A stretch of DNA of 32,835 nucleotides from Fidelibacterota bacterium. GTDB taxonomy: Bacteria; Fidelibacterota; Marinisomatia; Marinisomatales; TCS55. Numbering within the stretch: position 1 is the first letter of the stretch; the number at the start of each line of letters is the position of its first letter. The stretch is from the NCBI GenBank assembly GCA_014382015.1, contig JACNKN010000069.1, forward strand, positions 1 through 32,835. Reading direction: 5' to 3'. This document shows, in pieces, positions 23,774 through 32,835 of the stretch. The notes beneath the pieces were generated by a model, which did not search any database, was not told the origin of the DNA, and worked only from the letters and a program-made list of their open reading frames with translations. The position numbers and the translations under genes were made by a program.

Positions 23774-25651
23774 ATGGACGCAAAACTTATTTGGCTCATT
23801 GGATTTGTAGGCATCTATTGGGCATACTGTTTGTTTTGGGGTTTTAAAGGTGCCCGCGATGCCAAAACGTCGGCAGATTATTTTCTCGCCGGCCGATCTA
23901 TTGGTGTATGGGTGTTTGTATTGGCAGCAACAGCAACCAGCTTTAGTGGATGGACCTTTGTTGGCCATCCTGGGAAAATATTCACGGATGGTTTACCTTA
24001 TGCTTTTGCTTCTTTTTATGCATTAACCATTCCGCTCACCGGTGTTTTATTTTTGAGACGACAATGGGTTTTGGGCAAAGTATATCGTTATATAACCCCA
24101 GGGGAAATGTATACCGATTATTATGGTGGATCGGCTATGCGACTTTTAACTGTGCTGGTTGCTTTTCTTTTTAGTGTACCTTATTTAGGGGTTCAGCTCC
24201 GTGCATCGGGAGATTTATTCAATGTACTTACTGATGGATTTGTCAGTGTAAACTTCGGGATGTTTGCCCTATCAACCGTTGTCATGATATATGTTGCATC
24301 TGGTGGGTTAAAATCTGTTGCGTATGTGGATTGTGCTCAGGCGATTCTCCTTGCAGTGGGCATTGCCATTTTAGGCGGTATTGCCATTTATTATGCCGGA
24401 GGGTGGGGTGGCTTTACTCAGGGTATTGCTGATCTGGTTCAGAGTGATGTTGATTCCGGAAAAAATCTAACCCCCGATGGATATTCTATGAAAGTGGCAA
24501 TTCCGGGCAGCATCCAAATGGTTTCTGCAGGTGCAAAATCTTCCGGAGGACCTTGGACGGGTATAATGTGCATGACATATATGTTTGCACTCATGGGGAT
24601 TCAATCGTCACCGGCTTTTTCTATGTGGGCCTTTGCCAATAAAACACCCCAGGCGTTTCGTTGGCAGCAGGTTGTTGCATCCTCTCTTGTGATTGGAATC
24701 CTTTTATTCACATTTACGATTTTTCAGGGGATGGGGGGACATATATTAATTGCAAATGGTGTATTGGATGGGGCAAATGACAAAACCCTCATTCCGAAAT
24801 TGATTAATTTACTGTCAGCCACTGCACCATGGCTTGTGGGTCTATTGGCGGTGTGTGCCTTGGCCGCCATGCAAAGTACCGGGGCGGCTTATATGTCAAC
24901 TTTCAGCGCCATGGTAACCCGGGATATTTACGCCAAATACATTTCTCCAGGCGCTTCAGATAATATGCAAAAATTAAGCGGTAGAATTTTTGTGCTCATC
25001 GTTACCTTGGCAGCACTTTTTGTTGCAGCGAATTCAAGCCAGGCTATTGTCATGCTTGGGGGGTTGGCCGTGGCTTATGGATTTCAAATGTATCCTGCTC
25101 TGATCGGTATCTGTTATTACAAAGGATTTACGACCAGGGGGGTTGTTATTGGATTGGTGGTCGGCTTAATCGCGGTCACCTTAACGGATAAAACATCTGC
25201 CTGGTTTGGCGTCCCCTGGGGTGCTTACCCTCTAACTATTCACAGCGCTGGTTGGGGAATATTTTTTAATCTCATTACCACGTTTTTTGTATCCTGGTTT
25301 TCTTCAGAATCAGAATCAGATAAATTGATTAAAACAAAAAAACACCAACTACTTCAAGCTGTTACAGGAATGTCACCGGACCGAAAGAAAAAAGTTAAAA
25401 TTGCCTGGGGGTTAACTTTGATTTGGTTTTTAGTCGGATTCGGCCCATTTGCTACCATCGGTAATGCGATTTTTTCTGATCCAAATTCGCCAGCTTTGTG
25501 GGCACCGTTTGGATTACCTTCTTTGTGGGTTTGGCAACTTCTCTTTTTAGGATATGGAATTTTTGTCATGTGGTATCTTGCGTTTCACCTTGGGTTATCT
25601 GAGCCGCTCGATCCAGAAAAAGTTGAAAATATTGCAAATGAATTTATTTGA
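23774..25651 (+). CDS. Sodium:solute symporter (SSS family)
   Basis: A 625-residue inner-membrane protein with about 13 or more hydrophobic helices. SSS signatures include DYFLAGRSIGVWVFVLAATAT, FSGWTFVGHPG, YITPGEMYTDYYGG, YVASGGLKSVAYVDCAQA and AALAAMQSTGAAYMSTFSAM-like text, with sodium-site serines in that last region. It is longer than the usual 500 residues because of a C-terminal extension with two further helices (about 545-605). Substrate unknown. An AGGAGG lies 16 bases before the ATG and GGAAGA is nearer. Confidence 0.87.
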   Translation: MDAKLIWLIGFVGIYWAYCLFWGFKGARDAKTSADYFLAGRSIGVWVFVLAATATSFSGWTFVGHPGKIFTDGLPYAFASFYALTIPLTGVLFLRRQWVLGKVYRYITPGEMYTDYYGGSAMRLLTVLVAFLFSVPYLGVQLRASGDLFNVLTDGFVSVNFGMFALSTVVMIYVASGGLKSVAYVDCAQAILLAVGIAILGGIAIYYAGGWGGFTQGIADLVQSDVDSGKNLTPDGYSMKVAIPGSIQMVSAGAKSSGGPWTGIMCMTYMFALMGIQSSPAFSMWAFANKTPQAFRWQQVVASSLVIGILLFTFTIFQGMGGHILIANGVLDGANDKTLIPKLINLLSATAPWLVGLLAVCALAAMQSTGAAYMSTFSAMVTRDIYAKYISPGASDNMQKLSGRIFVLIVTLAALFVAANSSQAIVMLGGLAVAYGFQMYPALIGICYYKGFTTRGVVIGLVVGLIAVTLTDKTSAWFGVPWGAYPLTIHSAGWGIFFNLITTFFVSWFSSESESDKLIKTKKHQLLQAVTGMSPDRKKKVKIAWGLTLIWFLVGFGPFATIGNAIFSDPNSPALWAPFGLPSLWVWQLLFLGYGIFVMWYLAFHLGLSEPLDPEKVENIANEFI

Positions 25652-25678
25652 TTTAAGCATAACAATAAGGATAGTGGG

Positions 25679-27043
25679 ATGAGACCGTTTGAAATCATTT
25701 TATTTATATTGCTTGGTTGGGCAATAATCAATATCATTTCCAGTCCGCATGAAAGAAAACATTCCAAATTATTGCTAAAAATAATCTTTTCTGTTTTTCT
25801 TATTCACTTTTTTTTGGAACAATCTCGATGGCAAATGTACCCGGCCTATGTCTTAATCCTTGGTTTGTTTTTTATACAAAACAAATCGGTTACTTCAATT
25901 ATTAAGACTTTCTTTTATATTTTATTTGGACTTTCATTCTTTCTTTCCATCGCCATTCCGGTCATCAAAATGCCCAAATTAACCGGACCCTATACGATTG
26001 GATCCTCCATCCATCATTGGGTAGACCAGGGGCGACTAGAATGGTTTACAGATAATCCCAATGATAAAAGACAAATTATGGTTCAATTTTGGTATCCGGG
26101 ACAAAAAATAAAAAAAGCAAAACGGTCCCATTATCTAGATCGCCTGGACATTCGCGCAAAAACCATGGGGGACGCCGGTAATTTTCCTGGGTTTTTGGTG
26201 AATCATTTGGCTTTGACCAAAACCAACAGCTTTATAGATTTAAAACCTAATCCAGTTCCTGCACCATTTCCTATTATTATTATTTCACATGGAATTACGG
26301 GGATGCGTCACATCCACACATCCCTGGCAGAAAAACTGGCCAGCCATGGATATGTGGTCATTGCTCCAGATCATAGTTACGACGCAAATCTTACTATTTT
26401 TCCTGATGGAAGCATTGCAGACTACCGATCTGATATCACTGGCGATCCTGACAGTGTTCTTATTCGGAGAATCCAAATCAACACTCGGGCAGATGACATC
26501 CGTTTTATTATAGACCAGCTGGAGCGCATTCAATCGGCTGAATTGACCCATCCGTTAAATGGCTATTTAAACTTGGACAAAATTGGTCTAACCGGCCATT
26601 CTTATGGTGGCGGTACCAGCGTACTCGCTTCTTTACAAGATACTCGTATTCGCGCCACATCAAACTTAGATGGGTGGATGAGTCCTGTCCCGAAAACAGC
26701 GATTGATGCGGGCTTACATCAACCTTTTTTATTTATTGGGCGGCCCAGTTGGGATGATTCAGATTATCCGAATAACTATTCGGACGCGGATAAAATAATA
26801 AAAAACAATAAAGGGCCTTCTTTTAAAATAATCATAAAAGAAACTCAACATTTGAATTTTACAGATGCGCCTTTGTTTTCTCCTTTTGTACATAAAATTT
26901 TAGAGGTTGGAAAGATAGATCGACAGAAATCTGTTTTCTTAATCAATCAATTATCCTTGGAATTTTTTGACCAATTTCTAAGGGACATACCAAGTTCAAT
27001 GTTGAATAAAAAACAGTCTTTCCCAGAATTTATCTTTGATTAA
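25679..27043 (+). CDS. Membrane-anchored PAF-acetylhydrolase-like alpha/beta hydrolase
   Basis: A 454-residue protein. Residues 1-100 hold three to four membrane helices, then a hydrolase domain about 120-440. The nucleophile elbow is [20 protein letters not shown] resembles the Asp segment of plasma PAF-acetylhydrolase, TQHLNFTD supplies the histidine, and [11 protein letters not shown] is the oxyanion strand. It likely cleaves short or oxidised acyl esters of phospholipids or similar esters at the membrane. AAGGAT precedes the ATG. It lies 27 bases after the first symporter and two bases before the small membrane gene. Confidence 0.82.
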   Translation: MRPFEIILFILLGWAIINIISSPHERKHSKLLLKIIFSVFLIHFFLEQSRWQMYPAYVLILGLFFIQNKSVTSIIKTFFYILFGLSFFLSIAIPVIKMPKLTGPYTIGSSIHHWVDQGRLEWFTDNPNDKRQIMVQFWYPGQKIKKAKRSHYLDRLDIRAKTMGDAGNFPGFLVNHLALTKTNSFIDLKPNPVPAPFPIIIISHGITGMRHIHTSLAEKLASHGYVVIAPDHSYDANLTIFPDGSIADYRSDITGDPDSVLIRRIQINTRADDIRFIIDQLERIQSAELTHPLNGYLNLDKIGLTGHSYGGGTSVLASLQDTRIRATSNLDGWMSPVPKTAIDAGLHQPFLFIGRPSWDDSDYPNNYSDADKIIKNNKGPSFKIIIKETQHLNFTDAPLFSPFVHKILEVGKIDRQKSVFLINQLSLEFFDQFLRDIPSSMLNKKQSFPEFIFD

Positions 27044-27045
27044 AC

Positions 27046-27234
27046 ATGCCGCGAAATAGGGCATTTTTAATATCAATTACGATGCTTGTTCTGATCGTTC
27101 CTTGGTGGTTTGTTCATCTTTCCGATGCTATATACGGATTTCCTCATTGGTCATTATATGTCATTATAATGTCTTTTGTGTATTCATGCGTTTTGGCTTT
27201 TACCCTTCAAAAATATTGGAAAGTCAAAGATTAA
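27046..27234 (+). CDS. Small two-helix membrane protein, symporter partner (DUF3311-like)
   Basis: A 62-residue protein with two hydrophobic helices (about 8-24 and 36-54) separated by a short loop, ending KYWKVKD. It sits two bases after the hydrolase stop and one base before the SSS symporter start. Small proteins of this size and position (YhdT with PanF, DUF3311 proteins) accompany sodium symporters, so a subunit role is inferred. Confidence 0.72.
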   Translation: MPRNRAFLISITMLVLIVPWWFVHLSDAIYGFPHWSLYVIIMSFVYSCVLAFTLQKYWKVKD

Positions 27235-27235
27235 T

Positions 27236-28705
27236 ATGAATCAGCCCGCACTCCTGGGAGCCGGGGGAATCAGTTTCCTGATAATATATTTAACTTCATT
27301 AATCCTGATTGGCTGGCTTGGGAAAAGAGCGCAAAAAGAGAATACACTTTCGGATTTTTATTTAGCCGGTCGAGGAATGGGGTTATTTGTTCTGTTCCTC
27401 ACCTTATATGCAACACAATATAGTGGGAATACCCTAGTTGGTTTTTCCGGTCGAGCATACCGGGAGGGGTATGGAGCCCTTGTTTTGATCCCATTTCTTT
27501 CCGCAGCTGTAGGTGCCTTTTTAATTTATGCTCCCAAGCTTTTCAGGTTATCACATAAACATCATTTTATCACTCCCGGTGATTTTATTCAGTATCGATT
27601 CGAGGACAGGCGGTTGACAGCTCTTGCGTCATTGTTATGTATAATAGCCTTAGCCAATTACATCCTAACCAACCTCAAGGCAATTGGTTATATTTTTTCT
27701 TCTGTGACCGGAGGAATTGTGCCATTTGCATATGGAATTATTTTGCTTGCTCTTGTGATGGTCATTTATGAAACCTTAGGTGGTATGCGAAGCGTTGCTT
27801 GGACAGATGTAATTCAGGGGATTATTCTTCTGGTTGGCGTCATCGCAATTTTTTTTACAATTCAAACTGAATATGGCGGATTTACTTTCATATACGAACA
27901 ACTTAAAGATATATCGCCGGAAAAACTGATATCGCCAAATTGGTCTGACAAACGAACGTGGTTCAGTACAATTGCTCTTGGTTTCTTTGGTATATCTATC
28001 TATCCCCACGCCATCCAACGAATTTATTCGGCGCGGAATGAGCGAGCTTTAAAACGATCCATTCAAATTATGGCATTTATGCCGTTGATTACTGTGTTTT
28101 TCATGGTGACCGTTGGGATAGTCGGCGCTACAATTTTTCCCAATTTAGATCGTTCGGGAAGTGAGCAAATTACCTTATTGGTACTCCAAGACTTAGGTCA
28201 ACGGGGTGCGATAGGAGGGGGGCTGATGGTTCTCTTTTTATCCGCAACCATTGCCGCAATTATGTCAACTGTAGATTCGGCTCTTTTGTCTATTTCTTCT
28301 ATAATAACAAAAGATTTTTTTCAAAAAATAAAACCCAAAGTAAGTCAATCAGAATTGACCAGAGTAGGAAAAATATTATCATGGATTATTATGGGCATCG
28401 CCGTTTATTTTGCTATTACACTTCCCCAGACAATCTGGCGATTGCTCGAGATTAAATTAGAACTACTTATTCAGGTTGCACCTGCAATATTTTTAGGACT
28501 TCATATTAAAATATTGAATTCAAAATCAGTTTTTTGGGGTATGGTTTTCGGAACAACTTTCGCGGTCTCCGCTATGGTCTCCAATAAACTGGGAATGGAT
28601 ATACCGGCCAAACCCTGGGGGATTCATGCTGGCGTATGGGGGTTTATCATTAATATTTGTACTATCTTTTTTATGGAAAAACTTTCTGCTTTAAAAAATG
28701 AATAA
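27236..28705 (+). CDS. Sodium:solute symporter (SSS family), second copy
   Basis: A 489-residue protein starting MNQPALLGAGG, with about 13 membrane helices. The SSS motifs are DFYLAGRGMGLFVLFLTLYAT, YSGNTLVGFSGRAY, FITPGDFIQYRF, ETLGGMRSVAWTDVIQG and LSATIAAIMSTVDSALLSIS. The frame is open to 27176 but the ATG at 27236 directly follows the small gene. Divergence from the first symporter, including normal length here, suggests a different substrate. The N-terminal small partner gene supports a two-component transporter similar in layout to YhdT/PanF. Confidence 0.87.
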   Translation: MNQPALLGAGGISFLIIYLTSLILIGWLGKRAQKENTLSDFYLAGRGMGLFVLFLTLYATQYSGNTLVGFSGRAYREGYGALVLIPFLSAAVGAFLIYAPKLFRLSHKHHFITPGDFIQYRFEDRRLTALASLLCIIALANYILTNLKAIGYIFSSVTGGIVPFAYGIILLALVMVIYETLGGMRSVAWTDVIQGIILLVGVIAIFFTIQTEYGGFTFIYEQLKDISPEKLISPNWSDKRTWFSTIALGFFGISIYPHAIQRIYSARNERALKRSIQIMAFMPLITVFFMVTVGIVGATIFPNLDRSGSEQITLLVLQDLGQRGAIGGGLMVLFLSATIAAIMSTVDSALLSISSIITKDFFQKIKPKVSQSELTRVGKILSWIIMGIAVYFAITLPQTIWRLLEIKLELLIQVAPAIFLGLHIKILNSKSVFWGMVFGTTFAVSAMVSNKLGMDIPAKPWGIHAGVWGFIINICTIFFMEKLSALKNE

Positions 28706-29606
28706 ATTAAACATATCCGGATTAATTCATTTAGTTATCGTTTATATTGTATGGGGGAGTACCTACCTGGCCATCCGCGTGGCTGTCAGGAGTGGGTCTG
28801 GTTTTCCTCCTTTAATAATGTCTGCTACACGCATTTTGGTTGCGAGTGTTATTCTATTTGGAATGGCAAGACTCTTAAAACAACAAACAATTCGCCTAAC
28901 AAAACAAGATGTGGGAATGTTAGCAATATCGGGTATTGCACTATGGTGGAGCGGTTATGGATTGGTGGCCACAGCAGAACAAACCGTTGGGTCCGGATAT
29001 GCGGCCTTGGTTATTTCATCCACCCCAATCTGGGTGGCAATTATCGAATCGGTATTGGATCGAAAACGACCGTCTCTACTTTTAATCCTTTCATTATTTA
29101 TTGGTGCAGCAGGAATTGTGGCTTTGAACTGGCCAGCTATTTCTACTGGGAATTTAGGTGATTTAAAAGGTGCCCTCATGTTAATCGTTGCAAGTTTTAG
29201 TTGGGGATCAGGTTCTATTTATCAGAAACGGAAAAACATTCAAGCATCACCAGAGGTGCGTTCTGCGGTTCAACAATTTTTTGGTGGTATCGCTCTGTTG
29301 CTTACATCTTTTGCTATCGGGGAACCTACAATAAACCCCATACCGTCCGCTTGGTGGTCCTGGGGTTTTTTAGTAATATTTGGATCTGTTATCGCTTTTA
29401 CTTCCTTTATTAAAGCGCTTACGTTCCTGCCACCTAATGTTGTATTTACATATGCTTTTGTCAATCCAGTGATTGCGGTTATTTTGGGGTTTTTTATCTT
29501 GGGTGAACCTATCACCCAATGGACACTTATGGGTGCCTCCTTGGTTATCATGGGTGTATTTGGTGTTTTCAAAGACCAGAAGGAATCGGCGCCACAACTT
29601 CCTTAA
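28698..29606 (+). CDS. EamA-family (DMT) exporter, YedA/RhaT-like
   Basis: A 302-residue membrane protein with ten predicted helices in two EamA repeats. VYIVWGSTYLAIRVAV near the N-terminus and SFSWGSGSIYQKRK opening the second repeat are typical, as is VNPVIAVILGFFILGEPIT near the end. Members export amino acids, metabolites or drugs. The ATG overlaps the symporter stop by eight bases, implying coupling. Substrate unknown. Confidence 0.88.
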   Translation: MNKLNISGLIHLVIVYIVWGSTYLAIRVAVRSGSGFPPLIMSATRILVASVILFGMARLLKQQTIRLTKQDVGMLAISGIALWWSGYGLVATAEQTVGSGYAALVISSTPIWVAIIESVLDRKRPSLLLILSLFIGAAGIVALNWPAISTGNLGDLKGALMLIVASFSWGSGSIYQKRKNIQASPEVRSAVQQFFGGIALLLTSFAIGEPTINPIPSAWWSWGFLVIFGSVIAFTSFIKALTFLPPNVVFTYAFVNPVIAVILGFFILGEPITQWTLMGASLVIMGVFGVFKDQKESAPQLP

Positions 29607-29700
29607 ATTTGATAGTAGTCAAAAGAATATTTTACAAATTATTGCACCAAATATTTTTTTCGTTTTTCAATAATGCTTTTTTACCCATAGGTTTTTCAAA

Positions 29701-32622
29701 ATGAAACGATTCTTAATTACTATTTTCTCTATCCTTACTATTGCCGGTGCTCAAAGTACCTGGATGTTTTCCGGTCGAGTTCATCCGGAATTGAAATGGC
29801 AGACTATCTCCACAAAGCACTTTAATATTCATTACCATCAAGGAATAGATGAAATAGCCAAAGAAGGTGCTGTCATTGCTGAACACGTGCGCCCAACTTT
29901 ATTAACTCAAATGGATTTGGACACCATCCCAAAAATTGATATTATATTTACTTCTGAAGATGAAATCATGAATGGGTTTGCGCTTTGGACTTACCAAACT
30001 TTCATTTGGGTGGATCAAAATGACGCGGCCATTTGGCTGGAAAAAGGAAAATGGCTGGAACAGGTTCTTTCCCATGAACTACAACATATTGTCCTCCTTC
30101 ATAAAATAAAATCATGGATGCCTGAGCCATGGGGTAACTTGTTTTCTGGGATGCCAGGGTGGGTGGTAGAAGGAACGGCGGAATATGAAACAGAAAGTTG
30201 GCGCCCCTATCGGGCTGATCTATCCCATAAAATACATATATTAAAAAATAAAACTGATAAAATGGATCCGCATCACGATGGTTTTTCAAAAATGCTCTAT
30301 TGGGCTGATCGTTTTGGGGATTCCACGATTACAAAAACACTTGCCTATCGTAATAATATTAAACTTTTTGATTTTGATTCAGGCTTCAAAAAAGCCACGG
30401 GCATAACGGTAGATCAATTCAATGAAGATTGGCGACGCCACATGAATACATATTATTATGGATTCCGCTCCCAAAAGGAATCTTATAAAGAAATCGGTGA
30501 TATTATTTCTCTTCCCATAAAAAAGCTGCAATCGTTCCATTTTTTTGATGACAGTTCAAAAATTGTTCTCATCGGTAAAGATGATAAAGATCAATTTGAC
30601 ACTTCTTTTATAATTGCTAAACGAGATACAGCAAAAGAAATAAAGCAGTTCGAGAAGTGGGAAAAAAGAATAGAAAAACTGGAGAAAAAGAAAAAGAAAT
30701 CGAAGAAGGATTCTCTCACTATAAATAAACCCTTCAAAGAAAAAGTATTATGGAAAAAAGAAGAGGTGGATTATGGCCGGTTTCATAATTCCTTATCCTG
30801 GTCATCTAATGGGAAAAAAATAGCTTATGCTAAATATCATTTTGGGGAGAATCAATCCATGGTCTTCGATATTAAATATTATGATACAGAGGCAGAAAAA
30901 TATCACTGGTTAACCCATTCCATGAGAGCGACTTATCCTGTATGGCTTGATTCAAACACGGTTGCTTTTGTGGCCCACCAAAATAATGTATCCAATATTT
31001 ATAAGGTTAAGATTGGCGGTGATACACCTATTCCCATCACCCATTATAAAGAAAATACCCAAATTGCATTTTTATCCGTATCTCCCAACGGAGAAAATAT
31101 CGCTTTTTCTATGTCTCCAAAAAACGCCAATCTGGATATGTATAATTTGCACATACAATCTGGGAATGTTGAGCGATTGACGGATGACTCAATGGCCGAT
31201 ATTTCTCCCGTCTGGCATCCCGATGGTACAGCCATTTCCTACACATCTAATGCCAGCGGCGTTCCAAACATTTATACCATTAATTTGAGTACAGGAAAAA
31301 TCACACCCAATTCAGATGCGGGGGATGGGATATGGACACACCAGTGGATGCCGAAAGATTCCTTGCTCTTGGCTTTATCTCTGGCCGATGTTGACTCCAT
31401 CCGTTTGGTGAAAGTAAATCCTTTCCGGAAACCGGATACAGAACCAATTTCACTCAGAAATAACTATACGCGGTGGCTCAAATCTGGCCCCGATGTATCT
31501 TTTGTAAATGAAAAAAAACTACCACCAAAAGTTTCTAAATCACAAAAATATAATTTTACAAAGCATATGCGTCACTTGACATCCCTGATTATTCCGACGC
31601 TTAACCCCTTCGGAATGACAATATGGACTGATGCGATGGGTCGACATACATTTCAAGCAATCGGATTTATGAACCAGCGCAATCTTAGGGAAAGCGGTTA
31701 TGCTTTGAGTTATACCAATGCACAACATGGCCCACTGTGGTCTATCTCCATGACAAAAAATATCGATGGAGCCTTTCGCTTTTACGATGGAGCAAAATTG
31801 ATTGATATTAAAAATGGTATCAGTTTAACAGCTTCTCATCCATTAAGTTTAGGTGAACCTGCTTCCAATCATCAATTTACCGCCGGTGCCTCATTTATTA
31901 ATCATCTGGTAACCGTTGGAACGAAAACAAATAAAAAAACCGGTGAACTTATTCCAAGAGACACAAGTGACTATATAAACCTTCCGATTCCGGATAACGG
32001 TAAGGATGGGTTTTTATCCCTCAGTTATTTGTGGACAAAGAAACGCCCCCACGCTTGGAATGGGCTTCATCCGACTCAGGGATATGGTGTTTATACTCAA
32101 TTAGATTATGCAACTAAAAGTATATTTGGAAATTTTAGTTATTCTCGTTTAACAACAGACGCATATATAAATCTTCCGGTGGGGAAAACGGCTCTCTATT
32201 TTCGATTAAAAACTGTCATTCAGTCTGGACAACCTCCAAAACAAGATTATGTTGGATTAACGGACGATGCGCCTATTTACATTGGCGGCAATCAAATACT
32301 ACTCAATCGTTTTTTGCCTGAAAACCATAACCTCAGAGGGTGGTCCGGTCATCGTCTGGGAAATCGTCTTATTTTTGGTTCATTGGAATATCGATTGCCA
32401 ATCGCACCAAAGGTGCTGTCTTTCAACCTTATATCCGACTATGGAAATGCCTGGACCCACAATGAAGATAAAGAAGAAATGATGATTTCAGCGGGATATG
32501 AAATTCGACTGAGCTTAGGTCCCTTTATATTATCGGGGGGCAAAGCTCAACTATTTGATGATTGGGAAAGTGGGAAAAAACCAATTCAATATTTCCGTTT
32601 AGTCTTAACTAATCCATTTTAA
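29701..32622 (+). CDS. Metallopeptidase, TolB-like propeller and Omp85-like barrel in one protein
   Basis: A 973-residue protein with a signal peptide (MKRFLITIFSILTIAGAQ). Residues about 35-270 form a gluzincin-type peptidase domain with HELQH (125-129) and third ligand E157 in GWVVEGTAEY. A lysine-rich helix (about 315-345) leads to a TolB/WD40-like propeller (about 360-590) with repeats such as SWSSNGKKIAYAKY, SVSPNGENIAFS and VWHPDGTAISYTSN. The C-terminal 330 residues are beta-strand rich, with an NLRGW...GSLEYRLPI segment like the VRGY motif of Omp85/D15 barrels and a terminal phenylalanine. It is probably an outer-membrane protein with periplasmic peptidase and propeller. Substrate unknown. 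Confidence 0.82.
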   Translation: MKRFLITIFSILTIAGAQSTWMFSGRVHPELKWQTISTKHFNIHYHQGIDEIAKEGAVIAEHVRPTLLTQMDLDTIPKIDIIFTSEDEIMNGFALWTYQTFIWVDQNDAAIWLEKGKWLEQVLSHELQHIVLLHKIKSWMPEPWGNLFSGMPGWVVEGTAEYETESWRPYRADLSHKIHILKNKTDKMDPHHDGFSKMLYWADRFGDSTITKTLAYRNNIKLFDFDSGFKKATGITVDQFNEDWRRHMNTYYYGFRSQKESYKEIGDIISLPIKKLQSFHFFDDSSKIVLIGKDDKDQFDTSFIIAKRDTAKEIKQFEKWEKRIEKLEKKKKKSKKDSLTINKPFKEKVLWKKEEVDYGRFHNSLSWSSNGKKIAYAKYHFGENQSMVFDIKYYDTEAEKYHWLTHSMRATYPVWLDSNTVAFVAHQNNVSNIYKVKIGGDTPIPITHYKENTQIAFLSVSPNGENIAFSMSPKNANLDMYNLHIQSGNVERLTDDSMADISPVWHPDGTAISYTSNASGVPNIYTINLSTGKITPNSDAGDGIWTHQWMPKDSLLLALSLADVDSIRLVKVNPFRKPDTEPISLRNNYTRWLKSGPDVSFVNEKKLPPKVSKSQKYNFTKHMRHLTSLIIPTLNPFGMTIWTDAMGRHTFQAIGFMNQRNLRESGYALSYTNAQHGPLWSISMTKNIDGAFRFYDGAKLIDIKNGISLTASHPLSLGEPASNHQFTAGASFINHLVTVGTKTNKKTGELIPRDTSDYINLPIPDNGKDGFLSLSYLWTKKRPHAWNGLHPTQGYGVYTQLDYATKSIFGNFSYSRLTTDAYINLPVGKTALYFRLKTVIQSGQPPKQDYVGLTDDAPIYIGGNQILLNRFLPENHNLRGWSGHRLGNRLIFGSLEYRLPIAPKVLSFNLISDYGNAWTHNEDKEEMMISAGYEIRLSLGPFILSGGKAQLFDDWESGKKPIQYFRLVLTNPF

Positions 32623-32750
32623 GAAATAAATGCATTGTTGGTAAATTGTTTCTTTCCCGTTACCATAATTTGAATGTAATCTTCATTGCCTGAAATTTAT
32701 ATTTCATGCTTTTTTCCACCTACTAAAGGCCAGCCAGCAACACCTTTTTC

Positions 32751-32835
32751 GTGACTTCACAACAGTCTAAGATCACCGCTATCGTCGGCGCCCAATGGGG
32801 TGATGAGGGAAAAGGGAAAATTACCGATTTCTTCG
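32751..32835 (+). CDS. purA: Adenylosuccinate synthetase, N-terminal fragment
   Basis: The gene runs off the right edge after 28 codons. The translation ITAIVGAQWGDEGKGKITDF contains the GTP-binding P-loop GxQWGDEGKGK unique to PurA, which makes adenylosuccinate from IMP, aspartate and GTP in the cytoplasm. The start appears to be GTG at 32751; no in-frame ATG or strong Shine-Dalgarno is seen. The preceding 128 bases contain no gene. Confidence 0.92.
   Translation, partial: MTSQQSKITAIVGAQWGDEGKGKITDFF

Noticed and set aside
1..32835. CRISPR arrays, insertion sequences, tRNA, rRNA or tRNA-Sec
   Set aside because: No regularly spaced repeats, transposase-like frames or cloverleaf candidates were found in the intergenic spaces on reading.

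Overview
The window looks like a chromosomal segment of a free-living, Gram-negative, probably marine heterotroph. Seen directly: many Sec signal peptides and lipoboxes, outer-membrane barrels ending in an aromatic residue, multihaem c-type cytochromes, two sodium:solute symporters, and A+T-rich intergenic DNA. My best guess is Candidatus Marinimicrobia (SAR406/Neomarinimicrobiota) or a relative. That is an inference from style of gene content; there is no rRNA or tRNA here to prove it.

Layout. (1) 1-6980, minus strand: threonine synthase, an endonuclease/exonuclease/phosphatase-fold lipoprotein, a small outer-membrane barrel, a five-haem cytochrome made of chained class I domains, an eight-haem cytochrome fused to TPRs, and the start of a TetR regulator with a palindromic operator beside its start codon. 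(2) 7093-11053, plus strand: a class V aminotransferase, then exported M24 and M20 peptidases, the peptidases overlapping by ATGA. (3) 11048-11888, minus strand: a single-domain asparaginase preceded by an ArsC-family gene whose catalytic cysteine codon is an in-frame TGA, followed by a SECIS-like hairpin. This is the most interesting object in the window, a probable selenoprotein that a standard gene caller truncates. (4) 11889-14105: an A+T-rich patch with a frameshifted LicD-type gene, two poorly characterised genes and a clear terminator. (5) 14171-18399, plus strand: a tightly packed murein-peptide cluster (NlpC/P60, class I glutamine amidotransferase, LD-carboxypeptidase, SpmA, SpmB, VanX-type dipeptidase). 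(6) 18415-22409, minus strand: iodotyrosine-deiodinase-like nitroreductase, Tat-exported flavin amine oxidase, S10 carboxypeptidase, small lipoprotein. (7) 22437-32835, plus strand: NPP-type phosphodiesterase, sodium symporter, PAF-acetylhydrolase-like esterase, a small membrane protein with a second sodium symporter, an EamA exporter, a 973-residue metallopeptidase/propeller/outer-membrane-barrel protein, and the start of purA.

Together the genes suggest a scavenger that degrades peptides, cell-wall fragments, nucleotides or phosphodiesters and lipids in the periplasm or at the surface and imports products with sodium-coupled transporters, with a cytochrome module for electron transfer. No mobile element, CRISPR array, tRNA or rRNA was seen. 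No gap between genes exceeds 300 bases.
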